Assembly (NCBI GenBank): GCA_020634975.1
Contig: JACKAQ010000002.1
Span: 434,001-498,000 of the forward strand
DNA from: JACKAQ01 sp020634975 [NCBI: Calditrichia bacterium]
GTDB taxonomy: Bacteria > Calditrichota > Calditrichia > RBG-13-44-9
Length of the DNA stretch: 64,000 bases
Direction of reading: 5' to 3'
Below the pieces are notes generated by a model. It did no database searches. It was not told the DNA's origin and saw nothing but the letters and a program-made list of their open reading frames with translations. Numbering within the stretch: the stretch's first letter is position 1; the number at the start of each line of letters is the position of its first letter. This document shows positions 45,597-55,355 of this stretch, one piece after another. Both the position numbers and the translations under genes were made by a program.

Positions 45597-46877
45597 TCAA
45601 ATGACTGTTCCATCCGGAACAACCGCGTTTTTCGGAATCACGACAATCCCATCCTGAATTACATAATTTTTTCCTTCTTCGTTCTGCACACCGCGTTTGT
45701 TGGAAATAGTTACATTTTTTCCGATACGGGCGTTTTTGTCGATAATCGCGCGGGTAATATTCGAATTTTCACCGACGCCGACATTTGGTGTGCCCAAATT
45801 TCTATTTTGATCTTTTTGCTCCTCGGTTTCATAATAATCAGCACCCATTGTAATTACCTGATCAAGATTGCAATTTTGCCCGATAATTGTTCGCAACCCG
45901 ATAATAGAATTGTGAATATTTGACGGATTGATAATACTTCCCTCACACATCAATACATTTGATGTATTTGCATTTAGCACTTTTGCGCCGGGCAAAAAAC
46001 GGGGGTGAGTGAAAATCGGTGCGTCTTCGTCATAAAAATTAAACGATGGCAGCGGACGTGTTAAATCCAGATGTGCATCGAAAAAAGCGCCGATCGTTCC
46101 GATATCTTCCCAATATCCGTCAAAAAAGTATGCGTAAACCTTTTTATTAGAAATGGCATACGGGATAACTTCTTTGCCAAAATCAGAATAGGATGTGCCT
46201 TCGAGCAATTCCTGCAGCACTTTGCGATTAAACACATAAATTCCCATCGAACCCAAATGCGTTCTCCCGCGCGATGCAACACCCTGTTCTGCAAATACTT
46301 CTTCCGGAACAGCCAGTTCATCCAACAAACTATCTTCTTTCGGTTTCTCGTAAAACGTTGTGATAGATGAGTTTTTGTCAACTTTCATGATGCCCAATTG
46401 ATTGGCGCGCTCTCGGGTTACCGGAATCACACCAATGGAGATGTCAGCACCTTTTTGGATATGGTAATTGACGAATTTGCTGTAATCCATCCGGTAAAGG
46501 TGGTCACCCGATAAAATGAGCACATAATCGCCGTAACTGTCTAAAAATGTCAGGTTTTGGCGAACAGCGTCTGCGGTTCCCTGATACCAGTCACGGTTTT
46601 CGAGGGTTTGTTGTGCGGATAAAATGGTAATAAAATTTTTGGTGAACATGCTAAATCGATATGTCATAAAAATATGCCGGTGCAGAGATTCTGCGGCAAA
46701 TTGAGTGCAGATATATATTTGCCGATAGCCTGAATGGATACAATTTGATATCGGAATATCAATTAATCGAAATTTACCGGCAATTGGTACGGCGGGTTTT
46801 GAGCGGTATTTTGTTAGCGGATAAAGCCGGGTTCCCTGACCACCAGCAAGAATCATCGATACTACATTGTTTGGCAT
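45597..46877 (-). CDS. glgC: glucose-1-phosphate adenylyltransferase
   Basis: 426 residues. The nucleotidyltransferase domain opens MILAGGQGTRLYPLTKYRSKPAVP and includes LSGDHLYRMDY and FYEKPKED. The C-terminal left-handed beta-helix begins near residue 300. It makes ADP-glucose for glycogen synthesis. The site AGAGGAACG precedes the start. No other glycogen gene is nearby. Confidence 0.96.
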   Translation of the reverse strand: MPNNVVSMILAGGQGTRLYPLTKYRSKPAVPIAGKFRLIDIPISNCIHSGYRQIYICTQFAAESLHRHIFMTYRFSMFTKNFITILSAQQTLENRDWYQGTADAVRQNLTFLDSYGDYVLILSGDHLYRMDYSKFVNYHIQKGADISIGVIPVTRERANQLGIMKVDKNSSITTFYEKPKEDSLLDELAVPEEVFAEQGVASRGRTHLGSMGIYVFNRKVLQELLEGTSYSDFGKEVIPYAISNKKVYAYFFDGYWEDIGTIGAFFDAHLDLTRPLPSFNFYDEDAPIFTHPRFLPGAKVLNANTSNVLMCEGSIINPSNIHNSIIGLRTIIGQNCNLDQVITMGADYYETEEQKDQNRNLGTPNVGVGENSNITRAIIDKNARIGKNVTISNKRGVQNEEGKNYVIQDGIVVIPKNAVVPDGTVI

Positions 46878-46989
46878 AGGTCGTTCCTCTTATCTTTAGA
46901 TTGGCTACAATCAATAGTATTGTGTGATCAATCTACGGAATAAGGTCATTTTTTTCAATAGCTAAATTCCGATAATTTATGGTGATAGC

Positions 46990-47057
46990 AAAATATTTTC
47001 ACATTTCCGGAACACAACTGGCGCAAATTTCAAACCAGAAAATGTGAAAAATATTTT
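46990..47057. repeat. 17-base inverted repeat upstream of ahcY
   Basis: AAAATATTTTCACATTT (46990-47006) and its complement (47040-47057) match with a single inserted A; the loop is 33 bases. It ends four bases before the ahcY -35 box. Confidence 0.6.
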
Positions 47058-47060
47058 TAT

Positions 47061-47089
47061 TTGATACGGCAAAAACAACGGTCTATATT
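47061..47089 (+). promoter_or_regulatory. sigma70-type promoter of ahcY
   Basis: TTGATA at 47061-47066 and TATATT at 47084-47089 with a 17-base spacer; a leader of about 108 bases precedes the ATG. Confidence 0.65.
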
Positions 47090-47204
47090 TAAGATCATAA
47101 AATTAATTTTAGACTTTCTATCATTCTGTCGATAAGAAACAGATGTTTCCGACAATAAAACAAATATCCAATATTTTACATTAATCAACAAAGGACTATC
47201 GATT

Positions 47205-48524
47205 ATGGAAAGCACAGCTGTAAAGGAATATGTAAAGTTCAGAGTAAAGGACTTATCCCTCGCAGAATGGGGACGTAAAGAAATTGAATTGGCAGAAGCC
47301 GAAATGCCCGGTTTAATGGCAATCCGGGAAGAATATCGCGCTCAACAGCCGTTGAAAGGCGCGCGAATTGCCGGATGTTTGCACATGACCATCCAAACTG
47401 CGGTTCTCATCGAAACCCTGGTTGCATTGGGTGCGGAAGTTACCTGGTCTTCATGCAATATTTTTTCAACGCAAGATCACGCTGCCGCAGCAATTGCAGC
47501 CGCCGGAATCCCTGTTTATGCATGGAAAGGCATGAATGCGGAAGAATTTGATTGGTGCATTGAGCAAACCCTGTTTTTCGGTCCCGATCGCAAACCGTTG
47601 AATATGATTTTAGACGATGGCGGCGATTTGACCAACATGGTACTCGATCAATATCCCGAACTGGTTAGCAGTGTAAAAGGTATCAGCGAAGAAACAACAA
47701 CCGGTGTGCATCGCTTGAAAGAACGCGAACGCAAAGGCACGCTGCCGTTGCCTTCAATTAATGTGAATGATTCCGTTACCAAATCGAAATTCGACAACAA
47801 ATACGGCTGCCGCGAATCGCTGGTAGATGCCATCCGGCGTGCCACAGACGTGATGATGGCCGGCAAAGTGGCTGTCGTCGCCGGTTTTGGTGATGTTGGC
47901 AAAGGCTCCGCTGAATCGCTGCGAGGCGCTGGTGCCCGGGTTATCGTAACGGAAATCGATCCGATTTGCGCATTGCAAGCTGCAATGGAAGGCTACGAAG
48001 TGAAGCGGATGGATGAAGCAGTAAAAGAAGCGGACATTATCGTTACTGCAACCGGAAACTGCGATGTGATTTTAGGGCGCCATTTCGAAGTAATGAAAGA
48101 TAAAGCTATCGTATGCAATATTGGCCACTTTGATAATGAAATTGATGTCGCATGGCTGAACAAACACTACGGGCACACAAAAAACAGCATCAAACCGCAA
48201 GTTGATAAATACACGATTAACGATCATGATGTGATCCTGCTGGCAGAAGGTCGATTGGTAAACCTCGGTTGTGCAATGGGACACCCGTCTTTTGTGATGT
48301 CCAATTCGTTTACCAATCAGGTGTTGGCGCAAATCGAGCTGTGGAATCATTCAGATCGCTACGAAAACAAAGTTTACACCCTTCCCAAACATCTGGATGA
48401 AAAAGTGGCACGCCTGCATCTCGAAAAAATTGGTGTAACACTGGATGAATTAACACCCGAACAAGCTGAGTATATCGGCGTTACGGTCGAAGGACCGTTT
48501 AAATCGGATGAGTATCGCTATTAA
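47205..48524 (+). CDS. ahcY: adenosylhomocysteinase
   Basis: 439 residues. [29 protein letters not shown], the NAD site [20 protein letters not shown], and the C-terminus PFKSDEYRY are all standard. It hydrolyses S-adenosylhomocysteine to adenosine and homocysteine, clearing the methyl-transfer product. Single gene with its own promoter and terminator. Confidence 0.97.
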   Translation: MESTAVKEYVKFRVKDLSLAEWGRKEIELAEAEMPGLMAIREEYRAQQPLKGARIAGCLHMTIQTAVLIETLVALGAEVTWSSCNIFSTQDHAAAAIAAAGIPVYAWKGMNAEEFDWCIEQTLFFGPDRKPLNMILDDGGDLTNMVLDQYPELVSSVKGISEETTTGVHRLKERERKGTLPLPSINVNDSVTKSKFDNKYGCRESLVDAIRRATDVMMAGKVAVVAGFGDVGKGSAESLRGAGARVIVTEIDPICALQAAMEGYEVKRMDEAVKEADIIVTATGNCDVILGRHFEVMKDKAIVCNIGHFDNEIDVAWLNKHYGHTKNSIKPQVDKYTINDHDVILLAEGRLVNLGCAMGHPSFVMSNSFTNQVLAQIELWNHSDRYENKVYTLPKHLDEKVARLHLEKIGVTLDELTPEQAEYIGVTVEGPFKSDEYRY

Positions 48525-48892
48525 CACTTGTTCATTTCATTAAATATTTATAAAAATGGTTGTTGCAAATTGCGGCAACCATTTTTTTATCGGCTAAAAT
48601 TGTATTGGCGTTGATCCAACAATTTCGTATAAATTCCCAACGAAAAAATGTGATTTGGTCAAACTTTTTTCAACCTAAATAGTTGTAATATACTTCGTAC
48701 GTATCTATATTTTTTTCTTATTCCATTGCCGGATTGTAAAATTTGCGAATAAATGTTTTGGAATAATTCGCAGAACATTTCAGTTTTTTATACAGTATTA
48801 ATCTTACTATTGAATCAGCCGAAAATAATTATGCATTATATTTAAACATAAAATGGCACTATAGAATGTTGAAGTATATACCAGGAAAAATA
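48525..48892. other. intergenic region after ahcY
   Basis: 368 AT-rich bases without a gene. The ahcY terminator lies at 48552-48589; beyond it no repeat or clear promoter is recognised. Confidence 0.6.
48552..48589 (+). terminator. intrinsic terminator of ahcY
   Basis: AAAATGGTTGTTGC and GCGGCAACCATTTT pair around AAATT and are followed by a T-run up to 48588. Confidence 0.88.
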
Positions 48893-50752
48893 ATGAAACT
48901 ACGACTGCAAAGTATCGCTCTTTGTGTTCTGTTTACGCTTTTATGGGCAATGCCGGCATTTGGTCAGCAGGAACGTAACGTAGGGATTTTGCCCTTTCAC
49001 AATACTAATGGTTCGGACAGTTGGATTGGAAAAGGGATTGAGGAATATTTATACGATAAATTAAACGGTATTTCCTCGCTATCCGTTTATGAGCGTGAAA
49101 CGCTTGAGCGAATACTCGTCAGATCGAAAATCAGCTCTGCAAAGGATGTTGATACAAAAACAGCCTTTTCCGTTGGAAAAAGCACCGGAATCGAGGTGTT
49201 ATTTGGTGGGGATTTTGCACAAAGCGGCGACAATCTAACCATAAATTTCCGGATTATCAGTACTTATACCGGTGCACCGATTCTCGAAACAATTTTGGAT
49301 GGTTCGACATCAAACTTGTTTACAAATCTTTCTACTGGTATACGTAAAGGCATGGAAATAATGCAGTTACCATTGTTAGCCGGCGAAGAGCAATGGCTGA
49401 ACAGCAAACCAACTAACTCAATAAAAGCATATGAATATTACTGCGATGCTTATTTGGAAATTGACCGAAAAACGCCGGTTGAGGCTGTTACCGGTATGTT
49501 TCAACGGGCGCTAATGGAAGATCCGAATTTTCTGGATGCGCAATATAATTTGGGTGTGATTTATTACAATTCACGCTGGTATGACAAAGCTCAACAGCAG
49601 TTTGATGAAATCATCCAGAAAAATCCCCGATATTACAAAGCGCATTTTGGGAAAGGCGTGATCGCCTATCTTCAGAAAAACAACACACTTGCCTCGCAAT
49701 ATTTTAACAAAACGTTGCAACTCAATCCGGATTTTGACAGATGTTACTATTACCTCGGAACAGTTTACACAAAATCGGATTCTCTAAAAAAAGGGATTCA
49801 GATTCTCGAACAGTCGATTGAGATGAACCCGAATTATGCGCCGGCACACTATCAATTAGGTGTTGCGGAAATGGAACGGGGTTGGTTCAAGCGTGCGATT
49901 TCTGCATTGACGAAAGCGACCCAACTCGACCCGGAATTTTATCTCGCGAACAACAAACTGGGTGAGGCTTATTACGCAATCAATTATTTTGAAGAAGCAA
50001 TTATCGAATTTCGCAAAGCAATTAAAATGCGTTCATCCTTTGCAACTGCGTATTTTAACCTAGGAAATGCAATTTATCGACGTGGTGCACTTGCCGAAAT
50101 TGTTGATGCATTCTGGTCATTGCTGGAGGTTCAGTACGGGCAAGTAAGTTCAGCTGAGCCGGATTTAGCCACACCTATCCAGGGTCTTGAGGGCTTACGT
50201 GCGCGTTCCCGCGAAGTGGGCGACGAAAAAACCATCCAGCGGCAAATGGTTGGTGCCTATCGCACAGCCTTAAGTTTTGATAAACGATTTTACGAAGCCA
50301 GTTATAACCTTGCCCTAACCTATGAAAATTTATCGATGCCGGACAGCTCGGAATATTATTACAAACTGGCAATTGATCAAAAACCGGATTTGGCCCAAGC
50401 ACATATGCGATTGGGAAAATTATACGAATCTCAGAAAAAATATCGCCAGGCTTTGATTGAATTTAAAGAAGTTGTTCGACACGAACCGGACTATTTTGCG
50501 ACCAATCCTAAATTGGGTGAAGAATATCGGTATATCAACATCGTTGAGTTGGTGCTGGAAGAAAACATGAATATTCTGGATAAAAACCCAACGAATCAGG
50601 ACGCGCTGGAAGTTGTTGGAAAAATTTATCTTAGCCTCGGAAGATTAGGGCAAGCCGAACAATATTACGAAAAATTATTGACTGTAAATCCGGATGATCC
50701 GTTGGCACAAAAAACGCTGAACCAGATCCGCCGCCAGCTCCGAAAAATGTAA
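48893..50752 (+). CDS. exported CsgG/FlgO-like plus TPR protein
   Basis: 619 residues from ATG 48893, which has AGGAAAA upstream; an ATG at 48866 is the alternative. Signal peptide LCVLFTLLWAMPAFGQ. Residues about 30-150 resemble the curli CsgG/TolB-like domain (RNVGILPFHNTNGSDSWIGKG, SVYERETLERIL). About ten TPR repeats follow (for example FLDAQYNLGVIYYNSRWYDKA). A periplasmic scaffold is probable, with unknown partners. Its stop abuts the convergent mvaD stop. Confidence 0.8.
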   Translation: MKLRLQSIALCVLFTLLWAMPAFGQQERNVGILPFHNTNGSDSWIGKGIEEYLYDKLNGISSLSVYERETLERILVRSKISSAKDVDTKTAFSVGKSTGIEVLFGGDFAQSGDNLTINFRIISTYTGAPILETILDGSTSNLFTNLSTGIRKGMEIMQLPLLAGEEQWLNSKPTNSIKAYEYYCDAYLEIDRKTPVEAVTGMFQRALMEDPNFLDAQYNLGVIYYNSRWYDKAQQQFDEIIQKNPRYYKAHFGKGVIAYLQKNNTLASQYFNKTLQLNPDFDRCYYYLGTVYTKSDSLKKGIQILEQSIEMNPNYAPAHYQLGVAEMERGWFKRAISALTKATQLDPEFYLANNKLGEAYYAINYFEEAIIEFRKAIKMRSSFATAYFNLGNAIYRRGALAEIVDAFWSLLEVQYGQVSSAEPDLATPIQGLEGLRARSREVGDEKTIQRQMVGAYRTALSFDKRFYEASYNLALTYENLSMPDSSEYYYKLAIDQKPDLAQAHMRLGKLYESQKKYRQALIEFKEVVRHEPDYFATNPKLGEEYRYINIVELVLEENMNILDKNPTNQDALEVVGKIYLSLGRLGQAEQYYEKLLTVNPDDPLAQKTLNQIRRQLRKM

Positions 50753-51733
50753 TCAACTATCGCAAATTTGCGTATCACCGCCGATTTGCGAACGCAACAC
50801 CCGCCGCACACCCTCCATTTTTGAAAGATGTTCAGCCAGTCGCTGGGCATCTTCCGGCAAACAAATGACTTTCACTTGTGGTCCCGCATCCATCGTTAAA
50901 TAAGCCTGAATCCCTTCCTTTCGTAACTTGCGGATTTCGTGAATCAATCGAACCGTTTCCGGATTCCAGTATAAAATTGCCGGATTTGCAGACATTGCCA
51001 ACGCATGCATTTTAAAACAGCTAAATTCGCTTAATATTCCCAATTTTTCGAAATCCTTTTTGTGCAACGCATTGCGCATTTCAGAAATATCGTTCATTGA
51101 GGAATGAACCCAGGCTTCAAAATAGGGCGATGTTTCCGCGGTGAGATTCATTCCCTCGGTGGAGCCGATGGGCTTTTGGGCTTCGGACGTGATCAAAATC
51201 AGCATTTCCAGCGGCCAATAATCCGCGGGATACAGCTGCTCGGCAAAAGCATCGCTGCCATCTTTGCGTTTGCCACGGTGCATCTCAACAAATCCACCAA
51301 AAATCGACCGCGCAGCGGAGCCACTGCCGATTCTCGCGTATTGCGTCAGTTCTTTTGGTGACAAGCTCAAATTAAGCGCGGCGGATACAGCTTTGGTCAA
51401 CGCCGCAAACCCGGAAGCCGACGACGCCAATCCTGCTCCGGTTGGAAAATCATTGCTGCTGTCAATTCTGGCGAACGTTTTTACTGCAAATTGCGCACGA
51501 AAAATATCCAGAAATTTGCTGGTGCGGCGAGATGCTTTTTCATCTGCCGGTTTGTCGTTGAGCCACAATTCATCCCGCTCAAACTCCGGCGAAAAATGAA
51601 CCGTGGTTTTGGTCGACAATGCGTCCAGCGTCATCGAGATCGAGCCAACGGCCGGTAAATTCAATCGTAAATCTCTTTTCCCCCAATATTTAACGAGCGC
51701 TATATTTGCGTGGGCTTTTGCTGTTGCTTTCAT
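50753..51733 (-). CDS. mvaD: diphosphomevalonate decarboxylase
   Basis: 326 residues. AHANIALVKYWGKRD (K19), DFPTGAGLASSASGFAAL (96-111), GSGSAARSIFGGF (R142) and YLTMDAGPQVK (D282) are the full active-site set of mevalonate diphosphate decarboxylase. It makes isopentenyl diphosphate, the last step of the pathway whose other kinases and reductase lie at 0-2.8 kb. It stands alone, divergent from recN. Confidence 0.96.
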   Translation of the reverse strand: MKATAKAHANIALVKYWGKRDLRLNLPAVGSISMTLDALSTKTTVHFSPEFERDELWLNDKPADEKASRRTSKFLDIFRAQFAVKTFARIDSSNDFPTGAGLASSASGFAALTKAVSAALNLSLSPKELTQYARIGSGSAARSIFGGFVEMHRGKRKDGSDAFAEQLYPADYWPLEMLILITSEAQKPIGSTEGMNLTAETSPYFEAWVHSSMNDISEMRNALHKKDFEKLGILSEFSCFKMHALAMSANPAILYWNPETVRLIHEIRKLRKEGIQAYLTMDAGPQVKVICLPEDAQRLAEHLSKMEGVRRVLRSQIGGDTQICDS

Positions 51734-51786
51734 TTTGTCTCAACTTTTTATTTGTTTTTGAATATTTTTTACAGAAATCGTGGACT

Positions 51787-51822
51787 AAATTATTCCGCCG
51801 GAATGTAGTTGCGGAATAATTT
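51787..51822. repeat. inverted repeat between mvaD and recN
   Basis: AAATTATTCCG (51787-51797) and CGGAATAATTT (51812-51822) are perfect 11-base arms around 14 bases, in the divergent promoter region. It may be an operator or hairpin; no regulator is known. Confidence 0.5.
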
Positions 51823-51867
51823 GCACACAAAATATATTAATTTAAACCCTTCTCTCACAATATCTTC

Positions 51868-51897
51868 TTGAAAGTAACCCGTCGTTTGTATTATATT
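51868..51897 (+). promoter_or_regulatory. probable promoter of recN
   Basis: TTGAAA at 51868-51873 and TATATT at 51892-51897 with an 18-base spacer, about 70 bases before the ATG. Confidence 0.5.
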
Positions 51898-51966
51898 TTG
51901 CATGAAAATGAGTGAACATAAATACAGTTTTTAAACAACCTTTAGAAATGGTTAGAAGAATTTGAC

Positions 51967-53673
51967 ATGTTGAAGCAGTTACAGATTCGCAACTGGGCAT
52001 TGGCTGAAAATCTTTCAATCGAATTTCAACCCAATTTGAATATACTTACCGGGGAAACCGGTGCCGGAAAATCAATTTTGGTGGGTGCGATTGCCGCGGT
52101 TTTGGGAGGGCGCGCTTATACAGAAGTGATCCGCACCGGATTTGAAAAAGCGCAGGTGGAAGCCATTTACGATATTTCAAAACTGCCAAAATTGCGCATG
52201 TTTTTGGATGAACGCGGACTGGAAGCGGGGGAGGAGCTGGTCATTCGCCGGGAAATTTCCCAAAAAAGCAGTTCCCGCGCGTTCGTGAATGACAGCGCCG
52301 TAACCGTTGCAACGTTGGCTGAAATCGGCAATTTTTTGATGGATATCCACGGGCAACATGAGCACCAGAGCTTGCTTCGAAAAGAAACGCATCGTCAGTT
52401 TCTCGATGCGTTGGGTCAGCTTGCGCCGGATTTGCAAAATGTTGAAACCAAATATTTTCAAGTTCGGGAAGCTGAAAAAAAGCTAAAATCGCTGCAATCC
52501 CGCCAAAAAGAGTTGAATGAAAAACGGGAATTGTATGAGTTTCAGTTTAATGAAATCCGGAAATCGAACCTCGTAGCGGGAGAAGAGGAAGCGCTGGAAG
52601 ATGAGCGACGTTTGTTGAGCAATGTGGAAAAATTGAATGAATTATCCGCACAATTGAGCGATTTGTTTTCCGGTGAAAACGTCAATTTGCTGGATGGCGT
52701 TGGTCAGGCGGAAAACCATTTGGCAGAATTGAGTCGCTATGCCACAGAATTGCAACGTTTATTCGAAGAGTTTAAATCAGCGAGAATCGTGCTCGATGAA
52801 ACCGCCCGCAGTATTGAGGAATTCCAGAACAAACTGGAGTTCGATCCGCAACGATTGGAGGAAGTGGAATCCCGGTTGGATTTGATCAGCAAATTGAAGA
52901 AAAAATATGGCAATTCAATTCAGGAAATTCTGGATTACCAAAAAGAATTGGAAGATGCGTTGAATTTGCAGGGTAATTTTGAGTTGGAAATACGAAAGCT
53001 GGAAAAAGAATATCAGCAGGCGGTGAGTGAATATTGTAACGCGGCGCAACATTTATCCGAAAAACGAACGACAATTGCCGCCGTAATGGAAAAACGTGTG
53101 GCAGAGCAATTGACCGTTTTGGGGATGACCGCCATGCGTTTTCAGGTGTCCATTTCCAAAACGCCGGACAAAAATGGCTTGTTTCGCGAAAAAGAGCAAC
53201 ACTTTTTTGCTGATGAATTTGGGGTTGATCAAATTGAGTTTTTTATCTCGCCGAACCCCGGAGAGGAATTTAAGCCGTTGATGAAAATCGCATCCGGTGG
53301 CGAAATGTCGCGAATTATGCTGGCGCTGAAAACCATTCTGGCAGAAACAGATGAAATTCCCAGCCTCATTTTTGACGAGATCGATACCGGTGTTTCCGGC
53401 AGAGTTGCCCAATCCGTCGGCAGGAGCATTGCTAATTTGGCAAAAAGTCATCAAATTTTGTGCATCACACATTTACCGCAAATTGCGGCGCAGGGAAATT
53501 CCCATTTCTCGGTTGAAAAATTTGTATCCGATGGGCGAACCTATACCCAAATTTTACCTCTGGACGAATCCGGCAAAGTGGAAGCCGTTGCCCGGTTGAT
53601 CGCCGGAAACACAATCACTGATACCGTTATCGAAAGCGCCCGGCAGCTCATCGCCGAAGGACGCCAAAACTGA
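51967..53673 (+). CDS. recN: DNA repair ATPase RecN
   Basis: 568 residues. Walker A is LTGETGAGKSILVGAI near residues 29-44. A long coiled coil follows, with heptad-like stretches about 150-350 (including LKKKYGNSIQEILDYQKELE). The signature is SGGEMSRIMLALK, and Walker B is LIFDEIDTGVSGRVAQ. It is an SMC-like protein acting in double-strand break repair. Followed by a two-way terminator. Confidence 0.96.
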   Translation: MLKQLQIRNWALAENLSIEFQPNLNILTGETGAGKSILVGAIAAVLGGRAYTEVIRTGFEKAQVEAIYDISKLPKLRMFLDERGLEAGEELVIRREISQKSSSRAFVNDSAVTVATLAEIGNFLMDIHGQHEHQSLLRKETHRQFLDALGQLAPDLQNVETKYFQVREAEKKLKSLQSRQKELNEKRELYEFQFNEIRKSNLVAGEEEALEDERRLLSNVEKLNELSAQLSDLFSGENVNLLDGVGQAENHLAELSRYATELQRLFEEFKSARIVLDETARSIEEFQNKLEFDPQRLEEVESRLDLISKLKKKYGNSIQEILDYQKELEDALNLQGNFELEIRKLEKEYQQAVSEYCNAAQHLSEKRTTIAAVMEKRVAEQLTVLGMTAMRFQVSISKTPDKNGLFREKEQHFFADEFGVDQIEFFISPNPGEEFKPLMKIASGGEMSRIMLALKTILAETDEIPSLIFDEIDTGVSGRVAQSVGRSIANLAKSHQILCITHLPQIAAQGNSHFSVEKFVSDGRTYTQILPLDESGKVEAVARLIAGNTITDTVIESARQLIAEGRQN

Positions 53674-53700
53674 TTTCACAACACCATATTTTGCCAATAA

Positions 53701-53736
53701 AAAAAGCCCGCAATATTTTTTCTGCGGGCTTTAAGT
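53701..53736. terminator. bidirectional terminator between recN and sucB
   Basis: AAAGCCCGCA (53703-53712) and TGCGGGCTTT (53723-53732) form the stem. A strong T-run follows on the minus strand; on the plus strand TTTAAGTTTT follows. It serves both converging genes. Confidence 0.88.
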
Positions 53737-53752
53737 TTTATAAATCAATAGT

Positions 53753-55339
53753 TTAGATTTCGAGCAACATTCGCGCTGGATCTTCCAGCAACTCTTTCAC
53801 GCGCACCAAAAAGCTCACCGATTCGCGACCGTCAATAATTCTGTGATCGTAAGAAAGCGCCAGATACATCATCGGGCGTGCGACAATTTGCCCGTCGATC
53901 ACCATCGGGCGTTCCTGAATTTTATGCATTCCCAAAATAGCCGATTGCGGAATATTGATGATCGGTGTTGACATCAACGACCCGAAAACACCGCCGTTGG
54001 TGATGGTAAATGTTCCGCCGGTCATTTCTTCAATGGTCAGTTTGTTGTCACGGGCGCGGGTTGCCAATTTGACAACTTCTCGTTCGATATCCGCGAGGCT
54101 CATGCTTTCCGCGTTGCGGATTACCGGCACAACCAGCCCGCGCGGCGTGGAAACGGCGATCGAGATATCCACAAAATCGTGATAAATAATGTGGTCGCCA
54201 TCGATCATCGCATTTACAGACGGCCAATCCCGCAACGCCAGGCACACAGCTTTGCTGAAAAAGGACATAAAACCGAGCCCGATTTCATGCTTTTCCTTAA
54301 ATACTTCTTTGTATTTTTTGCGAATGTCCATAATTGCAGACATATCTGCTTCGTTGAAAGTGGTCAACATAGCGGTTTCATTTTTGGATGCAACCAACCG
54401 TTTGGAAATCGTTCGCCGCAACGTGGACATGCGTTCGCGCCGTTCGCCGCGATCACCGGAATCACCTGATTTTTCAACGGATTCTGTCGATTTCGCTGCC
54501 GAAGGTTGCGGTTTCGCTTCCGGTTGAGCCGCCGGTTGTTGCGGTTTGTCGAGTGCTTTTTTGGCATCTTCTTTGGTGATTTTTCCACCGGGACCGCTGC
54601 CGGTAACGGTTTGCGGAGAGATGCCCGCTTCGTTGAGCATATTTGCTGCAACCGGCGAAATTTTCACTTTCCGGTCGTCGCCGGTTGCACCGTTGCTGGA
54701 TTCGGCTGTGGATTCCGGCGCTTTTTGAGCCGGTCTCGCATCGGATGATTTGCTGCCGGAACCGCCGATTTCTGCGATCGCCGCACCGATTTCCACTGTA
54801 TCACCTTCGTTCACCAGATGTTTCAGTGTGCCCGAAGCTTCAGCCGGAATTTCGAATGAGGCTTTGTCGGATTCAATTTCGCAAATCAAATCGTCCACTT
54901 CAATTTGGGCACCGTCCGGTTTTAACCATTGAGCAATGGTGACTTCGCTGATCGATTCACCAACTGTCGGAACAACAACTGTAAAAGATTCGGTTGATGC
55001 CAATTCGGATTCGGGTTTTTGCGATGATTGTTCACTCGATTGCGCCGGTTTGGATTCAGCCGTTTCTTTCGATTCGGGTGCAGGTTTGTTGTTTCCCGCC
55101 GCGCCGTCCGTATCGATTTCAGCAATTTTCGCCCCGATTTCGATGGTGTCGCCTTCGCCGGCGAGAATTTTCAAAACGCCGCCGGATTCTGCAGGTATCT
55201 CAAAAGATGCTTTGTCGGATTCGATCTCGCAAATGAGATCATCCGCTTCCACGATATCGCCATCTTTTTTCAACCACTGGGCAATGGTAACTTCGCTGAT
55301 CGATTCGCCCACTGCCGGCACTTTCACATCTTGTTTCAT
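53753..55339 (-). CDS. sucB: 2-oxoglutarate dehydrogenase E2 with two lipoyl domains
   Basis: 528 residues. Two lipoyl domains lie at about 1-78 and 118-196, both reading EVTIAQWL and [17 protein letters not shown] with the modified Lys in SDKAS, joined by Ser/Glu/Pro-rich linkers. A peripheral-subunit-binding domain follows ([16 protein letters not shown]). The catalytic domain ends with [16 protein letters not shown], holding catalytic-type His and Asp. E2 of this complex usually carries one lipoyl domain. It starts 16 bases after sucA stops. Confidence 0.94.
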   Translation of the reverse strand: MKQDVKVPAVGESISEVTIAQWLKKDGDIVEADDLICEIESDKASFEIPAESGGVLKILAGEGDTIEIGAKIAEIDTDGAAGNNKPAPESKETAESKPAQSSEQSSQKPESELASTESFTVVVPTVGESISEVTIAQWLKPDGAQIEVDDLICEIESDKASFEIPAEASGTLKHLVNEGDTVEIGAAIAEIGGSGSKSSDARPAQKAPESTAESSNGATGDDRKVKISPVAANMLNEAGISPQTVTGSGPGGKITKEDAKKALDKPQQPAAQPEAKPQPSAAKSTESVEKSGDSGDRGERRERMSTLRRTISKRLVASKNETAMLTTFNEADMSAIMDIRKKYKEVFKEKHEIGLGFMSFFSKAVCLALRDWPSVNAMIDGDHIIYHDFVDISIAVSTPRGLVVPVIRNAESMSLADIEREVVKLATRARDNKLTIEEMTGGTFTITNGGVFGSLMSTPIINIPQSAILGMHKIQERPMVIDGQIVARPMMYLALSYDHRIIDGRESVSFLVRVKELLEDPARMLLEI

Positions 55340-55355
55340 AGAGAACCCCTTGCGG

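Larger units (their letters stand above)
46878..47204. other. divergent intergenic region glgC-ahcY
   Basis: No gene in 327 AT-rich bases. It contains the long inverted repeat at 46990-47057 and the ahcY promoter at 47061-47089. The ahcY leader of about 108 bases can form a TGTCG/CGACA stem (about 47128-47156); its role is unknown. Confidence 0.6.

Noticed and set aside
47096-47204. SAH riboswitch before ahcY
   Set aside because: Only a short TGTCG/CGACA stem is seen; the conserved aptamer is not recognised.
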